Shown here: in pieces, positions 25,724-34,023 of the stretch | How the letters are laid out: each line of letters starts with the position of its first letter | Position numbering within the stretch: position 1 is the first letter of the stretch | NCBI GenBank assembly: GCA_025455015.1 | Contig: JALONI010000002.1 | Location: forward strand, 21,809 to 85,808 | Origin: Cyclobacteriaceae bacterium | GTDB taxonomy: Bacteria; Bacteroidota; Bacteroidia; Cytophagales; Cyclobacteriaceae | Reading direction: 5' to 3' | DNA: 64,000 bases | The notes under the pieces: generated by a model | Databases searched by the model: none | Seen by the model: only the letters and a program-made list of their open reading frames with translations | Told to the model about the DNA's origin: nothing | Made by a program: the position numbers and the translations under genes

Positions 25724-27187
25724 TCAGTTGGCAAACATTTTCATCATTCGCTCCAGCACTTCATGGTCATCAAAAGGGTGTTTCACGCCTTTTATTTCCT
25801 GATAGGTTTCATGTCCTTTGCCCGCCACCAAGATGATGTCTTTGTCTTTGGCCAACATGCACGCGGTTTTGATGGCCTCTTCGCGGTCTACCATCACTAA
25901 TGTTTTGCGGGCATCCGAAGGGCTCACCCCGGTTTGCATGTCTTTGATGATCTGTACCGGGTCTTCATCGCGCGGATTGTCCGAAGTGAAAATCACTTTA
26001 GTGGAGTACTTGCAGGCAATGGCAGCCATCAACGGGCGCTTGGTCTTGTCGCGATTGCCTCCGCAGCCAACCACCGAGATGACTTGCTCGCTTCCGGTGC
26101 GGAAGTGCTCGATTGTTTCCAGCACGTTCTTGAGTGCATCGGGCGTATGGGCATAGTCAACAATGGCGGTAAAACGCGAACCCGGCAAAACGAGCTCAAA
26201 CCTGCCAGACGCACCCGTGAGTGAAGATAATTTCAACAAGACTGTCTCGGGGTCTTCGCCCAACAAACAGGCAGCTCCGTATACCGCCAGCAAGTTGTAC
26301 GCATTGAAGTCACCGATCAATTTAAACCACACGGGCCGGTCGGCAATTTCCAGTTCCAATCCCTCAATGGAATTGGTGATGATTTTGCCTTTGAAGTCCG
26401 CCACCTTCTTCAATCCATAGGTCAGCTTTTGGGCTTTGGTGTTTTGAAGCATCACCATGCCGCGCTTGTCGTCCACATTTACCAGGGCAAACGCCTCGGG
26501 CGACAATCCGTCAAAAAATCCTTTCTTGGCCCGGATGTAGCTTTCAAACGTGCGGTGATAGTCCAGGTGATCGTGGGTGATGTTGGTAAACAAGGCACCC
26601 GCAAACTGCAGTCCTTCTATTCTGCCCTGGTCAACTGCATGTGAGCTTACTTCCATAAAGCAATGCGTGCATCCCGCCTTCACCATCTCAACCAGCAATT
26701 CGTTGATCCGAAGTGGATCAGGGGTGGTGTGCGTGGCCGCGATTTCCTTGTCCACAATTTTATTCACAACTGTGGATAACATGCCACAGGTGAAGCCCAT
26801 GGCGGTGTACAGCTTGAAGAGCAGTGTAGTCACGGTGGTTTTGCCGTTGGTGCCCGTGACCCCTACCAACTTCAGGCGTGCCGATGGATTACCATAAAAG
26901 TTACCGGCCATAACACCCAGCGCGTGGGCACTATTCTTCACCGTAACATAGGTGACCTTTTCGGTCAGCAGTTCGGGCATCTTCTCGCACACCACCACGG
27001 AGGCGCCTGACGACACCGCTTTGCCGATAAAGTCATGGCCGTCACTCTGTGTGCCTTTGATGGCTACAAACAACGCACCGGGTGTTACGTGGCGCGAGTC
27101 AAATTGAACGGAAGTGACTTCGCTGGCCATGTCGCCCGAGGTGGACGTGATGTGAACTCTATATAATATGTCGCGCAGCGTGGCCAT
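25724..27187 (-). CDS. murE: UDP-MurNAc-tripeptide synthetase MurE
   Basis: This is a 487-residue Mur ligase adding the third amino acid. [17 protein letters not shown] is the P-loop, [11 protein letters not shown]-like [11 protein letters not shown] follows, and [11 protein letters not shown] carries the DNPR motif linked to meso-diaminopimelate specificity. The peptidoglycan is therefore probably DAP-type. The ATG at 27187 shares one base with the ftsI stop (TGATG). Confidence 0.96.
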   Translation of the reverse strand: MATLRDILYRVHITSTSGDMASEVTSVQFDSRHVTPGALFVAIKGTQSDGHDFIGKAVSSGASVVVCEKMPELLTEKVTYVTVKNSAHALGVMAGNFYGNPSARLKLVGVTGTNGKTTVTTLLFKLYTAMGFTCGMLSTVVNKIVDKEIAATHTTPDPLRINELLVEMVKAGCTHCFMEVSSHAVDQGRIEGLQFAGALFTNITHDHLDYHRTFESYIRAKKGFFDGLSPEAFALVNVDDKRGMVMLQNTKAQKLTYGLKKVADFKGKIITNSIEGLELEIADRPVWFKLIGDFNAYNLLAVYGAACLLGEDPETVLLKLSSLTGASGRFELVLPGSRFTAIVDYAHTPDALKNVLETIEHFRTGSEQVISVVGCGGNRDKTKRPLMAAIACKYSTKVIFTSDNPRDEDPVQIIKDMQTGVSPSDARKTLVMVDREEAIKTACMLAKDKDIILVAGKGHETYQEIKGVKHPFDDHEVLERMMKMFAN

Positions 27188-29277
27188 CAACTTAGTTTCA
27201 CGTAAATGGTACTTCCTTTTGAAAAACGGGTGCCGGGCGTCAGCGACTGCTCCGCCACCCGGCCCTTGCCTTGGTATACGACCCGCAAGCCGGCCTTCTC
27301 CAGCAAATACAGCGCATCGCGAAAGGTCATGCCGTTTACATCGGGCACCAGCCCGCGAATGATTTCATTCTTCTTCCATGTTACCGCATTGCCTGTTTTC
27401 ACCGCGCGCACCCACTCCTCCTCGGTAGTGGAATGCGTGGACACCCCCAACTCATTGGTGAGCAGGGTCAGTTCATCTTGCTTGCCTGCACGGATGGTCG
27501 GAAACACGCCAGACTCCAGCACCGTCTTCTTCTCCATGGCGGTGTGTAGTTGCAAGTCGCGCGCGTAAATGTTATCGGCAATTTCTTTGAATACCGGCCC
27601 GGCCACATTGTTGCCGTATTGCTGCCAACCTTTGGGATTTTTCACCACCACGATGGCACTGTACTTGGGCGCGTGTGCGGGAAAGTAGCCCACAAACGAA
27701 GTGATGTATTTCTTGGTGTAGCGCCCGTCTTCCAGTATTTGGGCCGTACCCGTTTTGCCGGCAATGCGGTAATGCGCATCCTTCAGGTTCTTGGCCGTCC
27801 CATGGTCAACCACCCCTTCCAACAGCAGGCGCAATTTGTTGAGTGTTTTGGTTGAGCAGATTCTGCCATTGATCGTCTCGGTCTCAAAAGTCTGCACCGG
27901 CTTGTCGGCCTTCATGATGGACGTGACAAAAATGGGCTTGATCATTTCACCTCCATTGGCCACCGCATTGTAGAGTGTAAGCGTGTGCAAGGGTGACATC
28001 TCCAGACCGTAGCCGTATGACATCCACGGAAGTGAAATACCACTCCAGGACTTCTCGCCCGGGCGGGGGATTTTGGGGAATACCTCGCCTGTGATTTGTA
28101 AACCCAGGGGCTTGGTCAGCTTTAACCGGTCCAGGTGGTTCATGAACTTGTCTGGTTTCAAGCCAAAGTGCTTATCCACCAACTTGGCCATGGCCACGTT
28201 GGAAGACAATTCAAATGACTGCTGGATGGTGACCGTACCAAAGCCGCCCTCGTGGTGATCTTTTACTTTGCGATTGTAGAAGGTGTACTCCCCGTTGCCG
28301 GTCTTAATGCTGTCGCCCAACTCAATATTCGTATCCTCTAAAAGCGCCATGAGGGTGACCAACTTGAGCGTGGAGCCGGGTTCCATGGAGCCGCCCACGG
28401 CATGGTTAAATTTTTCGCTGTAGTTGCCTTTGCCATCGCGCGTCAGGTTGGAGATGGCTTTAACATGCCCGGTTTTTACTTCCATCACCACCACGGTGCC
28501 CTCGTCTGCATCGTGCTGCTGCATGTGCCGATGAAGCGATGTCTCGGCCACGTCTTGCAGGTTAATGTCAATGGTGGTTTGAATGTCCATGCCGTTAACA
28601 GCCTTTATGCTGTTGGCATCGAAAACGGGTTTCCAGGTACCTCCGGCAATTTTTTGAAACAAGGCTTCTCCGTTCTGCCCACCCAGGGCCTCGTTAAAGC
28701 TGTACTCCAGCCCGGCTCCTTTTTCGTCTTCGTTGACAAAGCCTACCGTTCTGCGGCTCAGGTTTGAAAAGGGGCGGTAACGCACATCCATTTTTTCGAA
28801 GATGACACCTCCTTTGTAGCGGCCTTCGCGGAAGATAGGCCACGAAGACATCTCTTTTTTTGTTTGGTAGTTGATCTGTTTGCGGTTGATAATCAGATAC
28901 TGCTTGCCCGTGGCGCGGGCATCGATCAGCATTTCCTTATAGTCTTGCTTGGAGCGGTCTTGGTAATGGCGCGCGAGCATGAGCGCCAATGAATCCACGC
29001 CTTTGTCAAAAACTTCCTTTTTGGGTAAGGTAGGGTCCATGGCCACTTTGTAAAACGGCAGCGAAGTGGCGAGCAAACTGCCATTGTCTGAATAGATGTT
29101 GCCGCGGGTAGCCTTTACGGTCTTGAAATCAAACATGATTTCTTCGGCCATCTTTGCCCATTTGTCGCCCTCCACTACTTGCACATGCCCGATTTTGGCA
29201 GCCACACAAATAGCGAACAGCACCACGCCCAAAAACGCGATGCGTACCCGAATCAGTATGGATTTTTTGATGTTCAT
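27187..29277 (-). CDS. ftsI: Septal penicillin-binding protein (FtsI/PBP3) with PASTA domain
   Basis: This is a class B transpeptidase of 696 residues. It has an N-terminal membrane anchor (about residues 7-27), a PBP-dimer domain with ATRGNIYSDNGSLLA, and a transpeptidase domain with the active site EPGSTLKLV (SxxK), SSNVAMAKL (SxN) and AGKTGTAQ (KTG). One C-terminal PASTA domain begins near VPDVNGMTFRDALYLLEKAG. The extra C-terminal domain is usual in Bacteroidota FtsI. ATG 29277 gives a normal short cytoplasmic tail; the track start adds 15 residues. Confidence 0.95.
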   Translation of the reverse strand: MNIKKSILIRVRIAFLGVVLFAICVAAKIGHVQVVEGDKWAKMAEEIMFDFKTVKATRGNIYSDNGSLLATSLPFYKVAMDPTLPKKEVFDKGVDSLALMLARHYQDRSKQDYKEMLIDARATGKQYLIINRKQINYQTKKEMSSWPIFREGRYKGGVIFEKMDVRYRPFSNLSRRTVGFVNEDEKGAGLEYSFNEALGGQNGEALFQKIAGGTWKPVFDANSIKAVNGMDIQTTIDINLQDVAETSLHRHMQQHDADEGTVVVMEVKTGHVKAISNLTRDGKGNYSEKFNHAVGGSMEPGSTLKLVTLMALLEDTNIELGDSIKTGNGEYTFYNRKVKDHHEGGFGTVTIQQSFELSSNVAMAKLVDKHFGLKPDKFMNHLDRLKLTKPLGLQITGEVFPKIPRPGEKSWSGISLPWMSYGYGLEMSPLHTLTLYNAVANGGEMIKPIFVTSIMKADKPVQTFETETINGRICSTKTLNKLRLLLEGVVDHGTAKNLKDAHYRIAGKTGTAQILEDGRYTKKYITSFVGYFPAHAPKYSAIVVVKNPKGWQQYGNNVAGPVFKEIADNIYARDLQLHTAMEKKTVLESGVFPTIRAGKQDELTLLTNELGVSTHSTTEEEWVRAVKTGNAVTWKKNEIIRGLVPDVNGMTFRDALYLLEKAGLRVVYQGKGRVAEQSLTPGTRFSKGSTIYVKLS

Positions 29278-29305
29278 GGGGAAGGTATGCGGGGGTTGGG
29301 GGGGG

Positions 29306-29701
29306 TTAGTCTTCAACAACAATTTTATAGGGCGGCCGCAAACTTTCTTTGAGCCCCAATTCCTTTACGCGTCTGGCAACTTCACTTTGCTTGCTGGCAA
29401 ACATCACATCCGCCTTGAGCGTGGTATAATCGGCCCGCAGGTCTTCCACTTCGCTTTGCGCGCGGTTGATGGCGCGCGTGGTGCGTTCGGCATGGTGCGT
29501 GTTGCTGATGTACAGCAGACTCAGCACCAATACGAAAAGTATCTTGGGCAAGTACTGTACGGGAAATCCTTCCTCAAAATAGCTTTCCAGTTTCAGTCGT
29601 TTTTCCAACTGTGAGAACGCACTGGTGCCATTACCTTGCGTAGGCTTGATGCGCGCTTCGTTGCCGCGCTCGGGTTCAATTTTGAATTTATTGTCTGCCA
29701 T
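29306..29701 (-). CDS. ftsL: FtsL-like division protein
   Basis: This is a 131-residue bitopic protein with a basic, disordered N-terminus, one membrane helix (ILFVLVLSLLYISNTHHAE) and a periplasmic coiled coil with leucine spacing (RAQSEVEDLRADYTTLKADV). It is weakly conserved, but length, topology and its place between rsmH and ftsI fit FtsL. It overlaps the end of rsmH by 14 bp. Confidence 0.85.
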   Translation of the reverse strand: MADNKFKIEPERGNEARIKPTQGNGTSAFSQLEKRLKLESYFEEGFPVQYLPKILFVLVLSLLYISNTHHAERTTRAINRAQSEVEDLRADYTTLKADVMFASKQSEVARRVKELGLKESLRPPYKIVVED

Positions 29702-30641
29702 GATCTCTGTCCTTTTCGCGGGGCACTGTTTCCCCTATTTTTTCCGCCACCCGCAACTTGGCGCTGCGCGCGCGGCTATTCTGTTCTATTTCTTCTGCCG
29801 AGGCCTCAATCGGTTTCCGGTTGACCGCTTGCAGGGGCCTGAGCGGGTTTCCGAAAAAATCCTTATCCACTTCGCCAAACACTTTCCCGGTGTTGATGTA
29901 GTTTTTCACCATTCGGTCTTCCAGCGAGTGGTAGCTCATCACCACCAGGCGCCCCCCCGGCCGCAGCACTTCGCCACATTGGTGCAAAAAATCTTCAAGT
30001 GCCTGCATCTCTTGGTTTACTTCGATGCGCAGCGCCTGAAACACCTGGGCGAAATATTTGTACTCCTTGCCACGAGGAGCTCTGGTCTGTAGCATGTCGA
30101 TCAATTCGCTGCTGCGCGCAAAGGGGCGCGTAGCCCGATGCTGCACCAGGGCTTGTGCCACCGTTTTGGCGTTTTTGATTTCGCCATACATGCCCAACAC
30201 CTTATGCAGTTCGCGTTCGTCATAGGTGTTGAGGATGTGCGCAGCCGTGATCGGGTTTTGCGCGCTCATGCGCATGTCTAACGGGCCGTCAAAGCGGGTG
30301 GAAAAACCGCGCGCGGGCGAATCGATCTGATGGGAGGAGATACCCAGGTCGGCCAGTATGCCGTGTACCTGTGTTACTCCGTTCAGCTTCAGGTATTTTT
30401 TCAAATACCGAAAGTTGGCCTGACAAAATGTAAAAGAACGACTCTGTATCAGTTCTGCCTGTTTCCGGGCGTCTTCATCCTGATCAAACGCGATCAGCCG
30501 TCCGCCCTTCAACGACTCCAGTATCCCCAAACTGTGGCCCCCACCGCCAAAGGTGGCGTCCACGTAAATTCCCTCCTCCTGCACGCGCAGCCCATCTACG
30601 CACTCGCGAAGCATAACCGGTTTGTGATAGGGTGTGCTCAT
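29688..30641 (-). CDS. rsmH: 16S rRNA m4C1402 methyltransferase
   Basis: This is a 317-residue SAM-dependent methyltransferase (MraW) acting on 16S rRNA C1402. HKPVMLRECVDGL, YVDATFGGGGHSLGIL (SAM loop), ILADLGISSHQIDSPARGFS and VVMSYHSLEDRMVKNY are family blocks. It follows mraZ by about 100 bp and overlaps ftsL. Confidence 0.97.
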   Translation of the reverse strand: MSTPYHKPVMLRECVDGLRVQEEGIYVDATFGGGGHSLGILESLKGGRLIAFDQDEDARKQAELIQSRSFTFCQANFRYLKKYLKLNGVTQVHGILADLGISSHQIDSPARGFSTRFDGPLDMRMSAQNPITAAHILNTYDERELHKVLGMYGEIKNAKTVAQALVQHRATRPFARSSELIDMLQTRAPRGKEYKYFAQVFQALRIEVNQEMQALEDFLHQCGEVLRPGGRLVVMSYHSLEDRMVKNYINTGKVFGEVDKDFFGNPLRPLQAVNRKPIEASAEEIEQNSRARSAKLRVAEKIGETVPREKDRDHGRQ

Positions 30642-30744
30642 CGTTTGGTTTACGTACCGGCCGCGGCTTTGAAGCCGTTTGCCTTACCTACCGATGAAGC
30701 CGGATTTTCGCTCGCAAAAAAATCCCGCTCATCAACACCACCGG

Positions 30745-31188
30745 TCATTGCTCCAAATGCTTCTGCGCCAACTTTGACAACTCACTCGGGTCTTGGATCA
30801 GGTGCTTCTCGTAAGTGGTCGGGTTCCATATCTCCACTTTGTTGCCCATACCCACCAGCGTAGCGTCTTTGTCAATCTGCGCATACGTGAGCATGTTTTT
30901 GGGGATGAGGAACCGGCCGTTCGCATCCAACTCTACCGTGACCACGCCCGACAAAAAATTGCGCTGCAGCGTACGGTACTCTTCGTTGAACTCATTCAGC
31001 CCGGAAATTTTTGAGAAGACCTTTTTGAACTCCACCAGCGGGTACACGATCAGGCACGGCTCGAACCCCCTGCGGATGATCAGCTCCTGACCCTCCCCTT
31101 CGGGAAGCTGGGATTTGATCCGCGCAGGCAGCACCATCCGCCCCTTGGCATCGAGTTTACATTCGTATTGACTGGTGAAGAAAGTCAT
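30745..31188 (-). CDS. mraZ: Transcriptional regulator MraZ
   Basis: This 147-residue DNA-binding repressor of the dcw operon has two AbrB-like halves with DAKGRMVLPARIK (about residue 14) and DANGRFLIPKNML (about residue 86). ATG 31188 gives the family start MTFFTSQYECKLDAKGR; the track extends 17 residues into the leader. It heads the 13-gene cluster. Its own upstream region contains 10-bp spaced GTGG boxes over the promoter, fitting autoregulation. Confidence 0.96.
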   Translation of the reverse strand: MTFFTSQYECKLDAKGRMVLPARIKSQLPEGEGQELIIRRGFEPCLIVYPLVEFKKVFSKISGLNEFNEEYRTLQRNFLSGVVTVELDANGRFLIPKNMLTYAQIDKDATLVGMGNKVEIWNPTTYEKHLIQDPSELSKLAQKHLEQ

Positions 31189-31206
31189 GACGTAGTGGTT
31201 GTCTTT

Positions 31207-31226
31207 CCTGCCTGCCGTCAGGCAGG
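31207..31226. repeat. Perfect palindromic hairpin in the mraZ leader
   Basis: CCTGCCTG-CCGT-CAGGCAGG forms an 8-bp stem with a 4-base loop. It lies between the mraZ promoter and its ATG, so it is transcribed in the 5' UTR. It resembles short dispersed palindromes; only one copy is in the window. Confidence 0.6.
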
Positions 31227-31236
31227 TTCTCCAAAA

Positions 31237-31266
31237 CAAACGTAGGGAAATTTATCCCACTTTCAA
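31237..31266 (-). promoter_or_regulatory. mraZ/dcw promoter
   Basis: On the minus strand TTG (31266-31264), a 19-bp spacer, then TACGTTTG (31244-31237) matches the Bacteroidota promoter. The start site would be near 31230, leaving a leader of about 40 nt before the mraZ ATG. The -33 TTG lies inside one of the MraZ boxes. Confidence 0.75.
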
Positions 31267-31303
31267 CCACTTTATGCCACTTTTTTACATTTTATGCCAT
31301 TTT
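31253..31303 (-). promoter_or_regulatory. MraZ operator boxes
   Basis: Read on the minus strand, three boxes GTGGC, GTGGT and GTGGG stand at exact 10-bp steps, within GTGGCATAAA, GTGGTTGAAA and GTGGGATAAA (31280 down to 31251). A fourth, ATGGC, is offset by 20 bp (31300-31296). MraZ is known to bind such direct repeats with 10-bp periodicity in other bacteria. The middle box covers the -33 element, so bound MraZ should block the polymerase. Confidence 0.8.
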
Positions 31304-31317
31304 CATTCCTTTTTGAT

Positions 31318-31374
31318 CAAAAAAATAGGCCCGGCCGCGCTTTTTCAAGGCTCCGCCTCAGCCGGAGCGGCCGG
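31318..31374 (-). terminator. Likely terminator of the Rieske gene, plus GC-rich intergenic DNA
   Basis: Nested stems CCGGCC/GGCCGG (31331-31336, 31369-31374) and GCTCCG/CGGAGC (31350-31355, 31363-31368) are followed on the minus strand by a run of seven T (31325-31319). This would stop transcription from the Rieske gene before the mraZ promoter. The rest of the gap up to 31525 is GC-rich with another small dyad (GGCCCA/TGGGCC near 31460) and no gene that I can support. Confidence 0.6.
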
Positions 31375-31525
31375 TTGATCTCGTGGAAAAAATATAAAAT
31401 GACATCAAAAGCCGCTGGCCGCGGATAGCGGTTGGCTGTCGCAAAGGGCCCAAGGCGTGGGCCAAAAGGCGCAAGAAGCCGGGGTTAGTCCGGGCAAATG
31501 TTTGGTCTGAGAACGGTAGCCACCG

Positions 31526-31948
31526 TTACGAAAACACCCGCAGCGAGGTGCCGGTCAGCTCGGTGTTGTACCTGCGCAGCGGGCGGGTGGCGGGCCCTTG
31601 CGTGACGGTGCCGGTGCTTGAAAACTGACTGCCGTGATTGGGACACCGGAAATCACCGGATGAAGGCCGAAATTGTATGGTGGTGCCCTGGTGCGTGCAG
31701 GCTTGACTTAACGCCACGACCTCGGTGGTGCTTAACCGGGCAATAATGATACCATTGGTCGTAAGCGACCCGCCTACATTGTTGAGAGGGCCATTGGGCG
31801 CCACTGTCAAATCCAGCGTGAAATCGACCGGCCCGGCATTGCCCACGGGCGAGGGCTCGTCTTCGCCCGAACAGCCCACCAAACCACACCCCGCACAGGC
31901 CAATACCGCACCCGTACCCATGATTTTCAAAAAAGTTGATCGCTCCAT
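31526..31948 (-). CDS. Rieske [2Fe-2S] lipoprotein
   Basis: This is a 140-residue exported Rieske-fold protein. The N-terminus MERSTFLKIMGTGAVLACAG is a signal with a lipobox-like LVGC, so it is probably lipid-anchored. The cluster ligands are in CTHQG (about residue 90) and CPNHGSQF (about residue 112), the two-Cys two-His pattern. Compared with respiratory Rieske subunits it is short and lacks a long membrane helix, so it is more likely a stand-alone electron carrier. The track start at 32131 is 61 residues too early. It is divergent from the hydrolase gene. Confidence 0.85.
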   Translation of the reverse strand: MERSTFLKIMGTGAVLACAGCGLVGCSGEDEPSPVGNAGPVDFTLDLTVAPNGPLNNVGGSLTTNGIIIARLSTTEVVALSQACTHQGTTIQFRPSSGDFRCPNHGSQFSSTGTVTQGPATRPLRRYNTELTGTSLRVFS

Positions 31949-32115
31949 GGTCAATGACTTTATGAGAAAATAACAACCATCCCCGGCAAAGGTTTGGCCC
32001 TTGGTCGCACCGGGCCTGAAAATGCGTGGGACACGGTGGGACAAAAAACCAAAAAAACCGGTAACAAATCCGAACACCGTGTATCCAAGGATAAAAAACC
32101 AAGCATTTGCGCACC

Positions 32116-32949
32116 ATGAAAACAAAAACACTATTCACTCTGCTACTGCTATGTTCGATCGCACTGGTGCGGGCGCAATCGCCCTTTCACGTGGCGGTGA
32201 AGGGCAAAGGCCAACCCATTTTGTTGTTCCCGGGGTTTGGTTGCCCGGGCGAAGTATGGGATGAGGCTGTAGCCGAACTCTCCAAAACGCACCAATGTCA
32301 TGTCTTTACCTTTGCGGGATTTGGAAACGTGCCTCCCATTGAGGGCCCGTGGCTGGAAAAAATAAAAAACGGTGTATTAGCCTATGTGAAAGAAAATAGG
32401 CTGGCCAGGGCAACCTTGTTGGGACATAGCCTGGGCGGCACCCTGAGTTTGTGGCTTGCCTCCACTGAGCCGGGCCTGTTTGCCCGCGTGATTGCAGTAG
32501 ATGCGCTCCCGTGTTCGGCCGCGCTGATGATCCCCAATTACCGGGGCGAGCCCATTGCCTACGACAATCCGCAGAGCAATACGATGATGCAGATGGACAG
32601 CGCTGCATTTAATTCCACGAACGCCCAGTCTATGCCCTACCTGTGCCGCAACACCGAAAAGCAAAAGCTCCTGTTGCGTTGGATGAATCAGGCCGACCGG
32701 AAAACCTACGTGCACGGATACATTGACATGCTCAACCTGGATTTACGCGCGGCCATCGCCCAAATCACCATCCCCGTGGTGGTGCTGGGGGCGGCCAATC
32801 CCGACCGCGACACGGTAGAAAAAACGTACCGCGCTCAATACGAAAAATTGCCCGCTACCATTTTCCATTATGCCGAAAATTCCGCTCACTTTGTGATGTA
32901 CGACCAGCCTCAATGGCTGCTGCAAAAACTGACGGAACAGGTACGATAA
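32116..32949 (+). CDS. Exported alpha/beta hydrolase
   Basis: This is a 277-residue hydrolase with signal peptide MKTKTLFTLLLLCSIALVRAQ. The nucleophile elbow is LLGHSLGGTL (Ser about residue 104), the oxyanion region LLFPGFGCPGE, the acid probably in VLGAANPDRD, and the histidine in ENSAHFVMYDQP. The substrate is unknown. It is followed after 12 bp by an ECF sigma gene and may share its transcript. Confidence 0.85.
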   Translation: MKTKTLFTLLLLCSIALVRAQSPFHVAVKGKGQPILLFPGFGCPGEVWDEAVAELSKTHQCHVFTFAGFGNVPPIEGPWLEKIKNGVLAYVKENRLARATLLGHSLGGTLSLWLASTEPGLFARVIAVDALPCSAALMIPNYRGEPIAYDNPQSNTMMQMDSAAFNSTNAQSMPYLCRNTEKQKLLLRWMNQADRKTYVHGYIDMLNLDLRAAIAQITIPVVVLGAANPDRDTVEKTYRAQYEKLPATIFHYAENSAHFVMYDQPQWLLQKLTEQVR

Positions 32950-32961
32950 CGCGGCTGTACA

Positions 32962-33456
32962 GTGGACAAAAAAATACGCTTCACCGAATTGTACAATACC
33001 CACTACGCAAGCCTCTTTAAGCTTTGTAGGGGGTACTTCAACGGAAACGAGGCGCTGGCCTCCGACTCGGCACAGGAAGTTTTTATCAAGGTATGGGAGT
33101 CGCTGGACACCTTTCGCGGGGAGTCGAGTATCCGCACGTGGATCTATCGTATTGCGGTAAATACCTGTCTGCTCCACCTGCGCAAGCAATCCACAAAAAA
33201 AGAAAAAATCACCACATCCCTCCCCCACGTGGCCGCGGAGGCCGAGGATACCGGAGAAGAAGAGCGATTGCAGCGCATGTATGCCTGCATCCAAAAGCTT
33301 CCGGAAAAAGACCGGTTGATCACCCTGATGATGTTGGAAGGGATCAGCTACCCCGAAATTTCGGACGTGGTGGGCATGACCGAAGAAACGCTTCGCGTGC
33401 GAATCCATCGCATCAAAAAAAACCTAACTCAATGCGTATCCCATGGAAACATTTGA
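32962..33456 (+). CDS. ECF RNA polymerase sigma factor
   Basis: This is a 164-residue extracytoplasmic-function sigma factor. The sigma-2 region contains DSAQEVFIKVWESLDTFRGE and SIRTWIYRIAVNTCL; sigma-4 contains LPEKDRLITLMMLEGISYPE and EETLRVRIHRIKKNL. The start is GTG 32962 (MDKKIRFTELYNTHYAS). It overlaps the following membrane-protein gene by 14 bp, the usual arrangement for a sigma factor and its regulator. Confidence 0.92.
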   Translation: MDKKIRFTELYNTHYASLFKLCRGYFNGNEALASDSAQEVFIKVWESLDTFRGESSIRTWIYRIAVNTCLLHLRKQSTKKEKITTSLPHVAAEAEDTGEEERLQRMYACIQKLPEKDRLITLMMLEGISYPEISDVVGMTEETLRVRIHRIKKNLTQCVSHGNI

Positions 33457-34012
33457 TGCCCTGCAAACTCTTTGGAATAAACAGCTCGCGGTGAGCCATC
33501 CGGCATCGGCTGCCGATCTCATGAAAAAAGGCGAAGCGCATTTGCAAAAAATACGGGCCGGCCACCGGGGTACCATCGCCATTATTTCCGCTCTCATCAT
33601 CGTGTTGATCGGCTATTTTGTGGCCATGAAGGCTTATCAAATGAACGGGTTGACGATCGGATTGACGCTCATGATTAGCGTGATGATTGCCCGGGTATGG
33701 CTGGAGGGGATCAGCGCCACCCGGTTTAGAAGGATACGGCCGGATCTCACGCTGGCGGAGTTCAGCGCCCAAATGCAAGCTTACTACACCTGGCGGAAAC
33801 GAGTTCATACCGTTTTTATTCCCACGATCTACGTGCTCTATGTCTTGGGGTTTACCGGGTTGCTGCCCACGCTAAAAGCGAATCTATCACCGGGTATGTA
33901 CCTCTATTGCGTCATCAGTGGTTACAGCTTCCTGCTGCTTTTTGCCATCTTTCTCGTCCGCATTTTGCGAAACGAAAGAAAGCTACTGGAGTTTTTAAAG
34001 GGATTGAACTGA
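33443..34012 (+). CDS. Membrane protein overlapping the ECF sigma gene, possible anti-sigma
   Basis: This is a 189-residue protein with a soluble N-terminus of about 40 residues (METFDALQTLWNKQLAVSH) and about four membrane helices. I recognise no zinc-type anti-sigma motif (HxxxCxxC) or FecR domain. The 14-bp overlap with the sigma gene and the short cytoplasmic N-terminus suggest it holds the sigma factor at the membrane; this is inference from position. It is convergent with the penicillin acylase gene, 11 bp away. Confidence 0.6.
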   Translation: METFDALQTLWNKQLAVSHPASAADLMKKGEAHLQKIRAGHRGTIAIISALIIVLIGYFVAMKAYQMNGLTIGLTLMISVMIARVWLEGISATRFRRIRPDLTLAEFSAQMQAYYTWRKRVHTVFIPTIYVLYVLGFTGLLPTLKANLSPGMYLYCVISGYSFLLLFAIFLVRILRNERKLLEFLKGLN

Positions 34013-34023
34013 CCCAAGGCGCA

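Noticed and set aside
31381-31510. Structured RNA gene between mraZ and the Rieske gene
   Set aside because: There are small GC-rich dyads but no match to RNase P, tmRNA, SRP or a riboswitch pattern that I could recognise.
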